DNA of 64,000 bases from Brevundimonas intermedia. GTDB taxonomy: Bacteria; Pseudomonadota; Alphaproteobacteria; Caulobacterales; Caulobacteraceae. Shown in pieces: positions 8,576 to 18,620 of the stretch (its first letter is position 1; the number at the start of each line of letters is the position of its first letter). Both the position numbers and the translations under genes were made by a program. Location: assembly GCF_027922165.1 (NCBI RefSeq), contig NZ_BSFD01000005.1, positions 106,938 through 170,937 on the forward strand, written 5' to 3'. Below the pieces are notes generated by a model. The model saw only the letters and a list, made by a program, of their open reading frames with translations, was not told the origin of the DNA and did not search any database.

Positions 8576-11500
8576 ATGGCGGACGATGCCGGTCGGCTGA
8601 ACCAGGTCTTTGCCGAGACCTCTTTCCTCTACGGGTCCAATGCGGCCTATATCGAGGAGCTGCACGAGAAATGGGCCAATGATCCAGGCTCGGTCTCTGC
8701 GGAATGGAAAGCCTTCTTCGACCAACTGCGCGACAACGCCGCCAGCGTGAAGGCTTCGGCCGAGGCCGGCGCCTGGGGGCGTGGCACGGCCACCGAACCC
8801 AGCGAGTCGACCGCCGTGTTCGACGGCCGCTGGCCGGCCCCCAAGCCCGATCCCAAGAAGCCCGGCGCGGCGCCGGCGCCCGCAGCGGCTCCGGCCAAGG
8901 CTGTGCCCGTCGAGGTGTCGGCCGACGCGATCCGCGCCGCCGCCCATGATTCCATCCGCGCCCTGATGCTGATCCGCAGCTATCGCGTGCGGGGTCACCT
9001 GCAGGCCAAGCTGGACCCGCTGGGCATCGAACAGCCGGTCGAGAACCCGGAACTGACGCCGGAATTCTATGGCTTTAGCGAAGCCGACCTGGATCGCCCC
9101 ATCTTCCTGGACGGGGTTCTGGGACTTCAGACCGGCACGATCCGCCAGGTGCTGGACCTGCTGAAGCGCACCTATTGCGGCACCATCGGCATCCAGTACA
9201 TGCATATCGCCGAGCCGGAGGAGAAGTCCTGGCTGCAGCAGCGGTTCGAGGGGCCGGACAAGTTCGAGCAGAACGCCTTCTCCAAGGAAGGCAAGCTGGC
9301 CATCCTCAACAAGCTGATCGAGGCCGAGGGCTTTGAGCGGTTCCTGCACAAGCGTTTCCCCGGCACCAAGCGGTTCGGCCTGGACGGCGGCGAGGCCATG
9401 GTCCCGGCGCTGGAGCAGGTCATCAAGCGCGGCGGTTCGCTGGGCGTCGACGAGGTCGTGCTGGGCATGGCCCACCGCGGCCGCCTGAACGTGCTCGCCG
9501 CCGTGATGGGCAAGCCTTACAAGGTCATCTTCCACGAGTTCCAGGGCGGCTCGGCCGTGCCGAGCGACATCGAGGGCTCGGGCGACGTGAAGTATCACAT
9601 GGGCGCCAGCTCGAACCGCGAGTTCGACGGCAACCACGTCCACCTGTCGCTGACCGCCAACCCGTCGCACCTCGAGATCGTCAATCCGGTGGTCCTGGGC
9701 AAGGCGCGCGCGAAACAGGCGTTCGACATTCGCGACGCCAACGCGGGCAAGCCCGAGGCGGAATGGGCCCTGGACCGCTCCAAGGTCGTGCCCCTGCTGA
9801 TCCACGGCGACGCCGCCTTCGCCGGTCAGGGCGTGGTGGCCGAATGTTTCGCCCTGATGGGGCTGAAGGGCTACCGCACCGGCGGCACCCTGCATTTCGT
9901 CATCAACAACCAGATCGGCTTCACCACCAGCCCGCGGAACTCGCGCTCGTCGCCCTATCCGTCGGATGTGGCCCTGATGGTTCAGGCGCCGATCTTCCAC
10001 GTCAACGGCGATGATCCCGAAGCGGTCGTCTTCGCCGCCAAGGTGGCCACCGAATACCGTCAGAAGTTCCACAAGGACGCGGTGGTGGACATGTTCTGCT
10101 ATCGCCGGTTCGGCCACAACGAAGGCGACGATCCGACCTTCACCCAACCGCTGATGTATTCGAAGATCCGCGCCCAGCCCTCGACCCGCGAACTGTATTC
10201 GCAGCGTCTGGTCGCCGAGGGCGTCATCACCCAGGCCGAGATCGACGCCGAGGTCGCCCGGTTCGAGACCTTCCTCGACGAGCAGTTCGAGGCCGGCAAG
10301 ACCTGGTCCGCCGAGAAGGCCGACTGGCTGGACGGCCAGTGGCAGGGCTTCCAGTCGCCCAAGGACGAGCTGCGCGGCGACACCGCCGTGCCCCTGGCCA
10401 AGCTGACCGACCTGGGTCACCGCCTGACCACCATTCCCAACAGCGTCGACATGCACAAGACGCTGAAGCGCGTCTATGACGGCCGCCGCGAAGCTATCGC
10501 TTCGGGCGAAAACCTGGACTGGGCCACGGCCGAAAGCCTGGCCTTCGCCTCGCTGGTGGACGAAGGCTTCCCGGTGCGCCTGTCGGGCCAGGATTCTGTG
10601 CGCGGCACATTCTCGCAACGCCATTCGGGCATCATCGATCAGACGACCGAAGAGCGGTACATGCCGCTGAACAACCTGCGCGAAGGCCAGGCCAATTTCG
10701 AAGTGATCGACTCGGCCCTGTCGGAAGAGGCGGTGCTGGGCTTCGAGTACGGCTACTCGCTGGCCGACCCGAACACCCTGGTGCTGTGGGAGGCCCAGTT
10801 CGGCGACTTCGTGAACGGCGCCCAGGTGGTGATCGACCAGTTCATCAGCTCGGGCGAACGCAAATGGCTGCGGATGAGCGGCCTGACCATGCTGCTGCCG
10901 CACGGCTATGAGGGCCAGGGTCCGGAACACTCGTCGGCCCGCCTGGAGCGCTTCCTGCAACAGTGCGCCGAAGACAATATGCAGGTCGCCAACTGCACCA
11001 CCCCGGCCAACTATTTCCACATCCTGCGTCGCCAGATGCACCGGCCGTTCCGCAAGCCGCTGATCCTGATGACGCCCAAGTCGTTGCTGCGGCACAAGAA
11101 GGCGGTCTCGTCGATGAAGGATCTGGCGGAGGGTTCGTCCTTCCACCGCGTCCTGCACGACGACGCCCAGACCCGCCCCGACGTCGCCGGGATCAAGATC
11201 AAGGCCGACAAGGCGATCCGCCGCGTCATCCTGTGCTCGGGCAAGGTCTATTACGACCTGCTGGACGCGCGCGAGAAGAAGGCCAAGGAAGGCCAGGCGG
11301 TGGACGACGTCTATATCCTGCGCCTGGAACAGTTCTATCCGTGGCCGATCCAGTCGCTGCGCAAGGAACTGGCCCGCTTCCCGAAGGCGGAAGTGGTCTG
11401 GTGCCAGGAAGAGCCGAAGAATATGGGCGGCTGGACCTTCGTCGATCCATGGCTGGAACTGACGCTCGACAAGCTCGACGTCGCCTCCAAGCGCGCCCGC

Positions 11501-11596
11501 TACGTCGGCCGTCCCGGTTCCGCTTCGACGGCCGCCGGCCTGATGAGCCGACACCTGAAGGAACTCGAGACCTTCACCAACGAAGCCTTCGCCTGA
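8576..11596 (+). CDS. sucA: 2-oxoglutarate dehydrogenase E1 component
   Basis: Thiamine-diphosphate E1 of the 2-oxoglutarate dehydrogenase complex: decarboxylates 2-oxoglutarate and succinylates the E2 lipoyl group. The product is 1006 aa. [20 protein letters not shown] is the conserved start, so ATG 8576 is preferred to the GTG 33 bp earlier. An alanine/proline-rich linker lies at about residues 85-120. Then come HRGRLNVLA, the ThDP/Mg region [16 protein letters not shown], and the C-terminal transketolase-like half ending with the conserved EEPKNMGGW. It is 40 bp from sucB. The lpd (E3) gene is not in this window. Confidence 0.97.
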   Translation: MADDAGRLNQVFAETSFLYGSNAAYIEELHEKWANDPGSVSAEWKAFFDQLRDNAASVKASAEAGAWGRGTATEPSESTAVFDGRWPAPKPDPKKPGAAPAPAAAPAKAVPVEVSADAIRAAAHDSIRALMLIRSYRVRGHLQAKLDPLGIEQPVENPELTPEFYGFSEADLDRPIFLDGVLGLQTGTIRQVLDLLKRTYCGTIGIQYMHIAEPEEKSWLQQRFEGPDKFEQNAFSKEGKLAILNKLIEAEGFERFLHKRFPGTKRFGLDGGEAMVPALEQVIKRGGSLGVDEVVLGMAHRGRLNVLAAVMGKPYKVIFHEFQGGSAVPSDIEGSGDVKYHMGASSNREFDGNHVHLSLTANPSHLEIVNPVVLGKARAKQAFDIRDANAGKPEAEWALDRSKVVPLLIHGDAAFAGQGVVAECFALMGLKGYRTGGTLHFVINNQIGFTTSPRNSRSSPYPSDVALMVQAPIFHVNGDDPEAVVFAAKVATEYRQKFHKDAVVDMFCYRRFGHNEGDDPTFTQPLMYSKIRAQPSTRELYSQRLVAEGVITQAEIDAEVARFETFLDEQFEAGKTWSAEKADWLDGQWQGFQSPKDELRGDTAVPLAKLTDLGHRLTTIPNSVDMHKTLKRVYDGRREAIASGENLDWATAESLAFASLVDEGFPVRLSGQDSVRGTFSQRHSGIIDQTTEERYMPLNNLREGQANFEVIDSALSEEAVLGFEYGYSLADPNTLVLWEAQFGDFVNGAQVVIDQFISSGERKWLRMSGLTMLLPHGYEGQGPEHSSARLERFLQQCAEDNMQVANCTTPANYFHILRRQMHRPFRKPLILMTPKSLLRHKKAVSSMKDLAEGSSFHRVLHDDAQTRPDVAGIKIKADKAIRRVILCSGKVYYDLLDAREKKAKEGQAVDDVYILRLEQFYPWPIQSLRKELARFPKAEVVWCQEEPKNMGGWTFVDPWLELTLDKLDVASKRARYVGRPGSASTAAGLMSRHLKELETFTNEAFA

Positions 11597-11636
11597 TACA
11601 CGTCACAAGACACTCCGAAAGACAGCTGGACCCGAC

Positions 11637-13163
11637 ATGGCCGACATCCTGACCCCCGCCCTCGGTGAATCCGTCACCGAGGCCACTATCGCGAAATGGA
11701 CCAAGAAGGTCGGCGACGCGGTCAAGAAGGACGAACTGCTCGTCGAGCTGGAAACCGACAAGGTGTCGCTGGAAGTCGTGGCCCCGGCCGACGGCGTCCT
11801 GGGCGCCATCAACGCCGCCGAGGGCGACACCGTGGTTCCCGGCACGGTCCTGGGTTCGGTGACCGAAGGCGGCGCGGCCGCTGCCCCGGCTCCGGCTCCG
11901 GCCCCAGCCCCGGCCAAGGCCGCCAAGGCCGAGACCAAGGCTGCGCCCGCCGCCGCTGCGTCGAGCATCGACATCACCGTGCCGGTGATGGGCGAAAGCG
12001 TCGCCGAGGGTTCGATGGGCAAATGGCTCAAGAAGAGCGGCGAAGCGGTCAAGAAGGACGAACTGCTGGTCGAGATCGAGACCGACAAGGTCGCGGTCGA
12101 GGTGTCGGCCCCGGCTGACGGCGTCCTGACCATCGCCGCCGACGAAGGCGCGACCGTCACCCCCGGTCAGAAGATCGGCTCGATTTCGGGTTCGGGCGCC
12201 GCCGCCGCTCCGGCCGCCGCTGCGCCTGCTCCGGCTGCGCCCGCCGCCGCCCCGGCCAACACCGGCTCAGCCCAGGTCGGCAAGAACGAGACCCTGTCGC
12301 CGGCTGTCCAGCGCGTGGTCGCCGAGAACAACCTGGACCCCAAGGCCATCGCCGCCACGGGACCCAAGGGCAATATCACCAAGGCTGACGCCATCGCCGC
12401 CATCGGCGCCGCCGCTCCGGCGCCGGCCCCTGCCGCAGCCCCGTCGGCTCCGCGCGCCGTCGGTCCGCGTGAGGAGCGGGTGAAGATGACGCGCCTGCGT
12501 CAGACCATCGCCCGTCGCCTGAAGGAATCGCAGAACACGGCCGCCCAGCTGACCACCTTCAACGAGGTGGACATGACCAATGTCATGGCCCTGCGCGCCC
12601 AGTACAAGGACGTGTTCGAGAAGCGTCACGGCGTGAAACTGGGCTTCATGTCCTTCTTCACCAAGGCCGTCGTCGCGGCCCTGCACGAGATCCCGGCCGT
12701 CAACGCCGAGATCGACGGCACGGACATCATCTACAAGAACCACTATGACATCGGCGTCGCCGTCGGCACCGACAAGGGTCTGGTGGTTCCGGTGCTGCGC
12801 GACGCCGACACCCTGTCGCTGGCGGGCATCGAAAAGGGCATCGGCGCCCTGGGCAAGGCCGCCCGCGACGGCGCCCTGACCATGGACCAGATGCAGGGCG
12901 GCACCTTCACCATCACCAACGGCGGCACCTATGGGTCGCTGATGTCGACGCCGATCCTCAACGCGCCGCAGTCGGGCATCCTGGGCATGCACAATATCGT
13001 CCAGCGCCCGATGGCCATCAACGGCGAGGTCAAGATCCGCCCGATGATGTATCTGGCCCTCAGCTATGACCACCGGATCGTCGACGGCAAGGAAGCCGTG
13101 ACCTTCCTGGTCCGGGTCAAGGAACTGCTGGAAGACCCGCAGCGGGCCCTGCTGGACCTGTAA
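11637..13163 (+). CDS. sucB: 2-oxoglutarate dehydrogenase E2 (dihydrolipoyl succinyltransferase), two lipoyl domains
   Basis: E2 core of the same complex as SucA; transfers the succinyl group to CoA. The order is: lipoyl domain 1 (about residues 2-77, Lys42 in ETDKVSLEV), Ala/Pro linker, lipoyl domain 2 (about 110-185, Lys151 in ETDKVAVEV), second linker, peripheral-subunit-binding domain ([15 protein letters not shown]...GNITKAD, about 220-258), then the catalytic domain with SYDHRIVDG (His479, Asp483). The length of 508 aa exceeds the roughly 400 aa of the single-lipoyl E. coli protein because of the duplicated lipoyl domain. A strong terminator follows. Confidence 0.96.
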   Translation: MADILTPALGESVTEATIAKWTKKVGDAVKKDELLVELETDKVSLEVVAPADGVLGAINAAEGDTVVPGTVLGSVTEGGAAAAPAPAPAPAPAKAAKAETKAAPAAAASSIDITVPVMGESVAEGSMGKWLKKSGEAVKKDELLVEIETDKVAVEVSAPADGVLTIAADEGATVTPGQKIGSISGSGAAAAPAAAAPAPAAPAAAPANTGSAQVGKNETLSPAVQRVVAENNLDPKAIAATGPKGNITKADAIAAIGAAAPAPAPAAAPSAPRAVGPREERVKMTRLRQTIARRLKESQNTAAQLTTFNEVDMTNVMALRAQYKDVFEKRHGVKLGFMSFFTKAVVAALHEIPAVNAEIDGTDIIYKNHYDIGVAVGTDKGLVVPVLRDADTLSLAGIEKGIGALGKAARDGALTMDQMQGGTFTITNGGTYGSLMSTPILNAPQSGILGMHNIVQRPMAINGEVKIRPMMYLALSYDHRIVDGKEAVTFLVRVKELLEDPQRALLDL

Positions 13164-13170
13164 GAGACGG

Positions 13171-13202
13171 AAAAGGCGGCGAGGATCTCGCCGCCTTTTT
13201 TC
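13171..13202 (+). terminator. Rho-independent terminator after sucB
   Basis: AAAAGGCGGCGAG-GAT-CTCGCCGCCTTTTTT: a 10-bp G/C stem with a tight loop and a run of Ts directly after the stem. It marks the end of the suc operon. Confidence 0.88.
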
Positions 13203-13220
13203 TTTCACGCCGAGACGATC

Positions 13221-13856
13221 ATGCTGACCCTCTATACCGCCCCCGGATCTTGCAGCCGGGCCAGCCATATCGCGCTGGAAGAGTCCGGCCTGAACTTCGA
13301 GGTCCGGCTGGTCGATTTCGCCCGCGGCGACCAGCAGCAACCGGCGTTTCTGGCCCTCAATCCCAAGGGGCGGGTCCCGGCCCTGGCGACCGATCTTGGA
13401 ATCCTGACCGAGAGCCCGGCCATCCTGGCCTATATCGCCGCGCTCGCGCCGTCGGGACAGCTGGCGCCGGTCGATCCGTTCGCCTTCGCGCGGATGCAGG
13501 CCTTCAACCTCTATCTCGCCTCGACCGTCCATGTGGCCCATGCCCATGGCCGACGGGCCTCGCGCTGGAGCGACGACGCTGCGGCCCAGGCCTCGATGGC
13601 GGCCAAGGTGACGCAGAACATGCGGGACTGTTTCGCCCTGATCGAAGCGGATCTGGCCCAGAAATGCGGGGGCGACTGGGTGATGGGCGACCCCTATTCG
13701 GTCGCCGACCCCTATCTGTTCACCTTCTCCGCCTGGCTGGAAGGCGACGGGGTCGATATCGCGGCGTTTCCACGGGTTCAGGCGCACTACGAACGGATGG
13801 CGAGCCGTCCAGCGGTCGTGCGGGCCCTCCAGGCGGAAGCTGCGCTCTCGGTCTGA
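13221..13856 (+). CDS. Glutathione S-transferase family protein
   Basis: Cytosolic GST-fold protein of 211 aa; conjugates or reduces substrates with glutathione. The thioredoxin-like N-terminal domain shows YTAPGSCSRASHIALEE with Cys11 at the beta-class catalytic position, NPKGRVPAL with the cis-proline, and LTESPAI for glutathione binding. The C-terminal all-helical domain includes MGDPYSVADPYLF, the usual N-capping region. It starts soon after the sucB terminator, so it has its own promoter. Substrate unknown. Confidence 0.9.
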   Translation: MLTLYTAPGSCSRASHIALEESGLNFEVRLVDFARGDQQQPAFLALNPKGRVPALATDLGILTESPAILAYIAALAPSGQLAPVDPFAFARMQAFNLYLASTVHVAHAHGRRASRWSDDAAAQASMAAKVTQNMRDCFALIEADLAQKCGGDWVMGDPYSVADPYLFTFSAWLEGDGVDIAAFPRVQAHYERMASRPAVVRALQAEAALSV

Positions 13857-13959
13857 GATATCAACGGATGTGTCTTGGATGCTCCGGTCGGGCGTTTTCC
13901 GCAAAATAAGGGGTTTTCCGCACTTACGACCCGCGCGGGAATAACGCCTTATTCCCGCC

Positions 13960-14355
13960 ATGGAGTGGGCAGCGCGCGCGATAGGGGTCTTCTACGTCTT
14001 GGGCGGGCTGATGCTTCTTTATCAGGCCTGGCTCAACTGGCGTCTGCAACGCGCCTTGGCGGGCTTGGTCGCGATCCCCGTCGCCGAGCATGTGGGCGAT
14101 GGGGTGATCGTCCTGGCCGGCGTGCTGGTCATGCTGTCCGGTGCGACTCTGGCCGCCCTCAGCGGCTGGGCCGTCGCCGCCTTCATGGCCGGGTGGACGG
14201 TGCAGGCCCTGTATTTGCTCTGGACCGATCAGGCGTCGCGCATGGGCGAACCTGAGGCCTTCACCTGCCGCCGACGCTCGATCCACGCCTTCGCCGGCTA
14301 CACCGCCGCCACCGGTCTGGTGCTCTGCCTGCCGATGACGGGCGTGCTGGGCTGA
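13960..14355 (+). CDS. Small integral membrane protein, unknown function
   Basis: Protein of 131 aa with about four hydrophobic segments (AIGVFYVLGGLMLLYQAWL, VIVLAGVLVMLSGATLAAL, AVAAFMAGWTVQALYLLW, GYTAATGLVLCLP). No family recognised. The stop codon is directly adjacent to the stop of prfA on the other strand, a convergent zero-spacing end. The ATG at 13960 is inferred from where hydrophobic coding begins. Confidence 0.6.
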   Translation: MEWAARAIGVFYVLGGLMLLYQAWLNWRLQRALAGLVAIPVAEHVGDGVIVLAGVLVMLSGATLAALSGWAVAAFMAGWTVQALYLLWTDQASRMGEPEAFTCRRRSIHAFAGYTAATGLVLCLPMTGVLG

Positions 14356-15423
14356 TCAGCCGAACTCGGCCTCGAGATCCGCCAGGCGCGCGGCCTGATC
14401 CTCGGCGATCAGGGCGTTCAGCATCGGGTCCAGGTCGCCTTCCAGAATCTGGGGCAGGCTGTGCAGGGTCAGGCCGATCCGGTGGTCGGTCACCCGTCCC
14501 TGCGGGAAGTTGTAGGTGCGGATCCGCTCGGACCGGTCGCCCGAGCCGACCTGGGACTTGCGCGAGTCGGCGCGGGCCAGGTCCTTGGCCTGGCGTTGCA
14601 TGTCGTATAGGCGCACCCGCAGGTTCTTCATCGCCTTGTCGCGGTTCACGTGCTGCGACTTCTCGGAGCTGGTGGCCACGATCCCGGTCGGAAGGTGGGT
14701 GATCCGCACGGCCGAGTCCGTCTTGTTGACGTGCTGACCGCCCGAACCGGAGGCGCGGAAGGTGTCGATGCGGATGTCCTTTTCCAGGATCTCGATCTCG
14801 ACGTCCTCGACCTCGGGCAGAACCGCGACCGTGGCGGCCGAGGTGTGGATGCGGCCCCCGGCCTCGGTCGTCGGCACGCGCTGGACCCGGTGGACGCCGC
14901 TTTCGAACTTCAGCCGGCCGAAGACGCCGTCGCCGGTGACGGTGGCGATGATTTCCTTGTAGCCGCCGGCGTCGCCCTCAGTCGCCGAATCCAGCTCGAT
15001 CCGCCAGCCGCGCGTCGAGGCGTAGCGCGAATACATGCGGAACAGGTCGCCGGCGAACAGGGCCGCCTCGTCGCCGCCGGTGCCGGCGCGGACTTCCAGC
15101 ACGGCCGAGGCGTTCTCGTCGGCGTCGCGCGGGGCCAGCAACAGGGCGACGTCGCGTTCCAGCCCCGGCAGGCGCTCGGTCAGGTCGCGCAGCTCGTCCT
15201 GGGCCATGGCGGCCATTTCGGGATCGGCGGCCATCGCCTCCAGATCGACCATCTCGGCGCGGAGACGGGCCAGGCCCTGGACGGCGTCGGCGACGGGCTT
15301 GAGCTCGGCGTGTTCCTTGGACAGACGGACGATCTCGACGCCGTCCGTCGCCGCCCCCATCCGGGCCTCCACCTCGTGGAAACGGTCGAGCACCTGATCG
15401 AGACGGGCCTGGGGCAGACGCAA
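14356..15423 (-). CDS. prfA: Peptide chain release factor 1
   Basis: Class I release factor reading UAA and UAG on the ribosome. It has the GGQ peptidyl-hydrolysis motif in [17 protein letters not shown] (residues 228-230) and the anticodon-like P-x-T loop as [17 protein letters not shown]. The length of 355 aa is normal. The start is TTG (15423), with [15 protein letters not shown] matching the family N-terminus. The methyltransferase gene prmC that usually follows is absent here: the downstream neighbour is a convergent membrane protein. Confidence 0.96.
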   Translation of the reverse strand: MRLPQARLDQVLDRFHEVEARMGAATDGVEIVRLSKEHAELKPVADAVQGLARLRAEMVDLEAMAADPEMAAMAQDELRDLTERLPGLERDVALLLAPRDADENASAVLEVRAGTGGDEAALFAGDLFRMYSRYASTRGWRIELDSATEGDAGGYKEIIATVTGDGVFGRLKFESGVHRVQRVPTTEAGGRIHTSAATVAVLPEVEDVEIEILEKDIRIDTFRASGSGGQHVNKTDSAVRITHLPTGIVATSSEKSQHVNRDKAMKNLRVRLYDMQRQAKDLARADSRKSQVGSGDRSERIRTYNFPQGRVTDHRIGLTLHSLPQILEGDLDPMLNALIAEDQAARLADLEAEFG

Positions 15424-15725
15424 GGGGAAATCCTGGAGAAAGAGAGCGCCGTCCTTAGCGCGCCGGGGGGCGTGCTGTCGATTGTCGCCGCGTCGAACTG
15501 GCCGAGGTTATGACCCGGCGGTGGGCCATGCGGATCGTCTTCATATTCGGCGACGCTGGGGCCGCCGCCCGTCACGGCCACCTTGCCGAGGCCGTGGTGC
15601 TGAAACCCTATACCGGGCCCCAGATAGTGGCCGCGGTCGCCCGGCTGGGTTCGACGCGATGAGATAGGGCCGAGCAGGCGCCCACCACGTCTTGCGTCCG
15701 GGGCGCGATCACGCGATCACGGACC
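15424..15725. other. Intergenic region between prfA and the Rrf2 gene, no supported gene
   Basis: This 302-bp stretch is upstream of both flanking genes. On the minus strand one frame stays open from about 15720 into prfA and reads peptide-like segments (GHYLGPGIGFQHHGLGKVAV, then [17 protein letters not shown]). It has no ATG and no clear match to a family. It could be a decayed gene end or chance. No tRNA or clear terminator seen. Confidence 0.4.
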
Positions 15726-16184
15726 ATGTTGTCGAACCGGTCCCGCTACGCCTTGCGCGCCATGATCCACCTGGCAGGCCTGCCCGGCGGCGGCCCCGCC
15801 ACCATCGGCGAGATCGCCGAGGCCGCCACGGCGCCGCGCAAGTTTCTCGAGGCCATATTGCTGGACCTGCGGCGCCAGGGCCTGCTGGTGTCGAAGCGGG
15901 GGCGAACCGGGGGCTACGCCCTGGCGGCGCCGGCCCAGGCCATAAGTTTCGCCGATGTGATCCGGGCGCTGGAAGGTCCGCTGGCCCTGGCTCCCTGCGC
16001 GTCGCGAACCGCCAATGGACCGTGCGAAACCTGCCCTGACGTTGAAACCTGCCCGCTTCAACCTGTGCTTCAGGACGGGCGTGACGCCATCGCGGCGGTG
16101 TTCGAGGGACGAAGCCTATTGCAGGCGGCGTCTAACTCGCCGTTGGCGCTGGGCGGCCCGATCCCTGTCCCCTCGCGGGTGTGA
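15726..16184 (+). CDS. Rrf2 family transcriptional regulator
   Basis: Winged-helix DNA-binding regulator of the Rrf2/IscR group, 152 aa. N-terminal MLSNRSRYALRAMIHLAG and RKFLEAILLDLRRQGLLVSKRGRTGGYAL are family hallmarks (recognition helix and wing). The C-terminal half contains a cysteine cluster, APCASRTANGPCETCPDVETC, with four cysteines in the region where IscR, NsrR and RirA bind an iron-sulfur cluster. Redox or iron sensing is thus plausible, but the target is unknown: it stands alone here, not beside isc/suf genes. Confidence 0.88.
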   Translation: MLSNRSRYALRAMIHLAGLPGGGPATIGEIAEAATAPRKFLEAILLDLRRQGLLVSKRGRTGGYALAAPAQAISFADVIRALEGPLALAPCASRTANGPCETCPDVETCPLQPVLQDGRDAIAAVFEGRSLLQAASNSPLALGGPIPVPSRV

Positions 16185-16304
16185 TCGCTCGAGCCTTGCC
16201 TTTAGTGTGGGGCTGCGGGGACGAGCACCGAGATATTGTAGCTGATTTGAACGAATAGCGACGGCGGGCGGACCCGCCGTCGCTGTAGTGTTCCTATGCG
16301 CCGA

Positions 16305-16835
16305 TCAGCGCGCGCGGGCGCGGAAGCGGGTCAGGAATTCCTTGATGTTTTCACGGATCGAGGCTTCGTTGGCTATCCGCAGGCGTTCGACGCCCATGAA
16401 GGCTTCACCCATCTTCGCCGTTCCGGTCGCCGCCACCGTCTCGTCGAAGACAGTCCGGTCTGCCCGCTGCACCGTGTAACGGATCTGACTGGTGACGGAC
16501 ATGTCGAGGCCGGCGAAGGGCTGTTTGAGGTCGATCAGAGATGCGGAGACCGTCATCGGCTGACCCTCGGCGCCCATATAGCCGGCAGCGGCCAAAGAGC
16601 CTTCCAGGGCGGTCTTGAAGTCGGCGTTGGACACTTGGGATGTCCACATCGGGTTCGTGTCCTGCCCGCCGGAGACCGAGACCGTGGTCACCGACTTGTA
16701 GCCCAGATCGCCGGGCGTGGCGGTAAGGCCGGGCGTGGCGGCTAAGGTCATCAGGGCCGGATTGGACGGGCTGGCGCAGGCGGCGACCCCCAACAGGGCG
16801 GTCAGGCAAGCAGCAGAAGCGAGACGGCGAAACAT
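16305..16835 (-). CDS. Small lipoprotein, unknown function (176 aa)
   Basis: A lipoprotein signal peptide with a lipobox around LLGVAACAS places the mature protein on a membrane facing the periplasm. The rest shows alternating strands (YKSVTTVSVSGGQD, TSQIRYTVQRADRTVFDETV) and an amphipathic basic C-terminus. The ATG overlaps the stop of the upstream lipoprotein gene (TAATG), so the two form a coupled operon. No domain recognised with confidence. Confidence 0.68.
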   Translation of the reverse strand: MFRRLASAACLTALLGVAACASPSNPALMTLAATPGLTATPGDLGYKSVTTVSVSGGQDTNPMWTSQVSNADFKTALEGSLAAAGYMGAEGQPMTVSASLIDLKQPFAGLDMSVTSQIRYTVQRADRTVFDETVAATGTAKMGEAFMGVERLRIANEASIRENIKEFLTRFRARAR

Positions 16836-17302
16836 TATTGATCTCCAGTCGGGGTGGTGGTCGGAGCGACGGACCGGGCGGCTGCCGCCTCTTCGGCCGG
16901 CGTGCGCAAGGTGACGATCAGCGGATTGGGCTTCAGATCGTTCATGGCGCCCGAGGTCGCGTCGATCGCGCCGCCGATAATGCCGCCGATCAGGATGTTG
17001 CCCGCCATGGCCGTACCGCCCGCGCCCGAGACGCTGCTGGTGATGTCGTGGGTCTGGGACACATAGCCCTCCTTCGACACGGTGATGCGGAAGGCGTCCT
17101 TGCGCGGCATGCGGAAGGTGCAGGGCGTGGCCTGGCATTCGAAGCCGTTGGACGTGCTGACCTGCGCGCCCGGCGGCGTGCTCTGGACGGAGAATTGCTG
17201 GCTCGAGCCACGCGTCACGGTAGCGCAGGCAGGCAGAGACAACGCCACGCCGACAAGCGCGAGCGCACGCACGCCGAAGCGTGCGGAGGTACGGAATATC
17301 AT
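16835..17302 (-). CDS. PEGA-domain-like lipoprotein (155 aa)
   Basis: Signal peptide and lipobox in ALVGVALSLPACAT. The first half of the mature protein, FSVQSTPPGAQVSTSNG ... TPCTFRMPRKDAFRITVSKEGY, follows the PEGA pattern (strand, PPGA-V, strand, TP-tract, GY). A glycine-rich hydrophobic stretch (AGNILIGGIIGGAIDATSGA) follows, and then a low-complexity tail. The start is the ATG at 17302 rather than a codon 27 bp upstream, since the signal peptide follows directly. Co-transcribed with the next lipoprotein. Confidence 0.72.
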   Translation of the reverse strand: MIFRTSARFGVRALALVGVALSLPACATVTRGSSQQFSVQSTPPGAQVSTSNGFECQATPCTFRMPRKDAFRITVSKEGYVSQTHDITSSVSGAGGTAMAGNILIGGIIGGAIDATSGAMNDLKPNPLIVTLRTPAEEAAAARSVAPTTTPTGDQ

Positions 17303-17432
17303 GAAGCCCCTCAATGGATTACAGTTCACCCTCCCCAGGTGAACTTATGGCATAGGTTGCATCTGGGGCGTGGGGCGTCAATCAAGCCATGCGTTAATTT
17401 GTCAAAACTGACACAACTCGCGGGCGCGTCGC

Positions 17433-18569
17433 CTATTCCGCCGCCTGAAGCTCCGCCGCGCGGGCCGCGTCCAGTTCGGCGGCCTTCTGTTCGACCAGGT
17501 CGACGATATGGTCGATCATGCCCTCGTTGGCCTGTTTGTGGGCGATCTTGCCGTTCAGATAGATCATGCCGGCGCCCTTGCCGCCGCCGGTGAAACCGAT
17601 GTCGGTGTAGAGGGCCTCGCCCGGGCCGTTCACGACGCAGCCGATGACCGACAGGCTCATCGGCGTCGAGATATGGGCCAGCTTTTCTTCCAGTACGGCG
17701 ACCGTCTCGATGACGTTGAAGCCCTGACGGGCGCAGGACGGGCAGGCGATGATGTTGACGCCCCGGTGACGCAGGCCCAGCGACTTCAGGATGTCGAAGC
17801 CGACCTTGATCTCCTCGACCGGATCGGCGGCCAGGGAGACGCGGATGGTGTCGCCGATGCCGGCCCACAGCATCGACCCCATGCCGATGGCCGACTTGAT
17901 GGTGCCGGTGCGCAGAGGCCCGGCCTCGGTCACGCCCAGGTGCAGGGGGCAGTCGATGGCCTCGGCCAGCTGCTGATAGGCGGCGACGGTCAGGAAGGGG
18001 TCGGACGCCTTTACCGAAATCTTGAACTCGTGGAAGTCGTGATCCTGAAGGATGCGGGCGTGGTTCAGGGCGCTCTCGACCATGGCGTCGGGGCAGGGCT
18101 CGCCGTATTTCTCCAGCAGCTCCTTTTCCAGCGAGCCGGCGTTGACGCCGATCCGCATCGAACAGCCGTGATCCTTGGCGGCCTGGATCACGTCGCGGAC
18201 GCGGTCGGCGCTGCCGATATTGCCCGGATTGATGCGGAGGCAGGCAGCGCCCGCCTGGGCCGCCTCGATGCCGCGCTTGTAGTGGAAATGGATGTCGGCG
18301 ACCAAGGGGACCTTGGCTTCGCGCGCGATGGTCTTGAAGGCGTCGGTCGATTCCACGTCGGGGCACGAGACGCGGACGATGTCGGCGCCGGCCTCCTCCA
18401 GCTGGCGGATCTGGTCGATGGTCGCCGCCGCGTCGGACGTCGGCGTATTGGTCATTGACTGGACGCTGATCGGGGCGTCGCCGCCCACCAGGACGGAGCC
18501 GACGCGGATCTGGCGGCTCTTGCGGCGCTCGATATGGCGCCAGGGTCGGACGTGCGTGTGATCGCTCAT
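17433..18569 (-). CDS. ispG: 4-hydroxy-3-methylbut-2-en-1-yl diphosphate synthase (IspG/GcpE)
   Basis: Penultimate MEP-pathway enzyme, an iron-sulfur reductase converting MEcPP to HMBPP for isoprenoid synthesis. The product of 378 aa starts near [28 protein letters not shown], the TIM-barrel opening. Cluster-binding cysteines are seen in [11 protein letters not shown] and [10 protein letters not shown] near the C-terminal domain. The gene lies downstream of the RodZ-like gene on the same strand with a 51-bp gap. Confidence 0.96.
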   Translation of the reverse strand: MSDHTHVRPWRHIERRKSRQIRVGSVLVGGDAPISVQSMTNTPTSDAAATIDQIRQLEEAGADIVRVSCPDVESTDAFKTIAREAKVPLVADIHFHYKRGIEAAQAGAACLRINPGNIGSADRVRDVIQAAKDHGCSMRIGVNAGSLEKELLEKYGEPCPDAMVESALNHARILQDHDFHEFKISVKASDPFLTVAAYQQLAEAIDCPLHLGVTEAGPLRTGTIKSAIGMGSMLWAGIGDTIRVSLAADPVEEIKVGFDILKSLGLRHRGVNIIACPSCARQGFNVIETVAVLEEKLAHISTPMSLSVIGCVVNGPGEALYTDIGFTGGGKGAGMIYLNGKIAHKQANEGMIDHIVDLVEQKAAELDAARAAELQAAE

Positions 18570-18620
18570 GGAAGGGTCATATAGGCCGATGATGACGGCG
18601 GGACCACGGGGGAGCGACGA

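Noticed and set aside
8513..11554. Thousand-residue open frame antisense to sucA
   Set aside because: High-GC third positions suppress stops on the opposite strand; the translation is His/Gln/Arg-rich and lacks domain patterns.
17377..17405. TTGACA-like -35 hexamer on the minus strand before the lipoprotein pair
   Set aside because: The hexamer is perfect, but the sequence 17 nt downstream is a poor -10 match, so no promoter is called.
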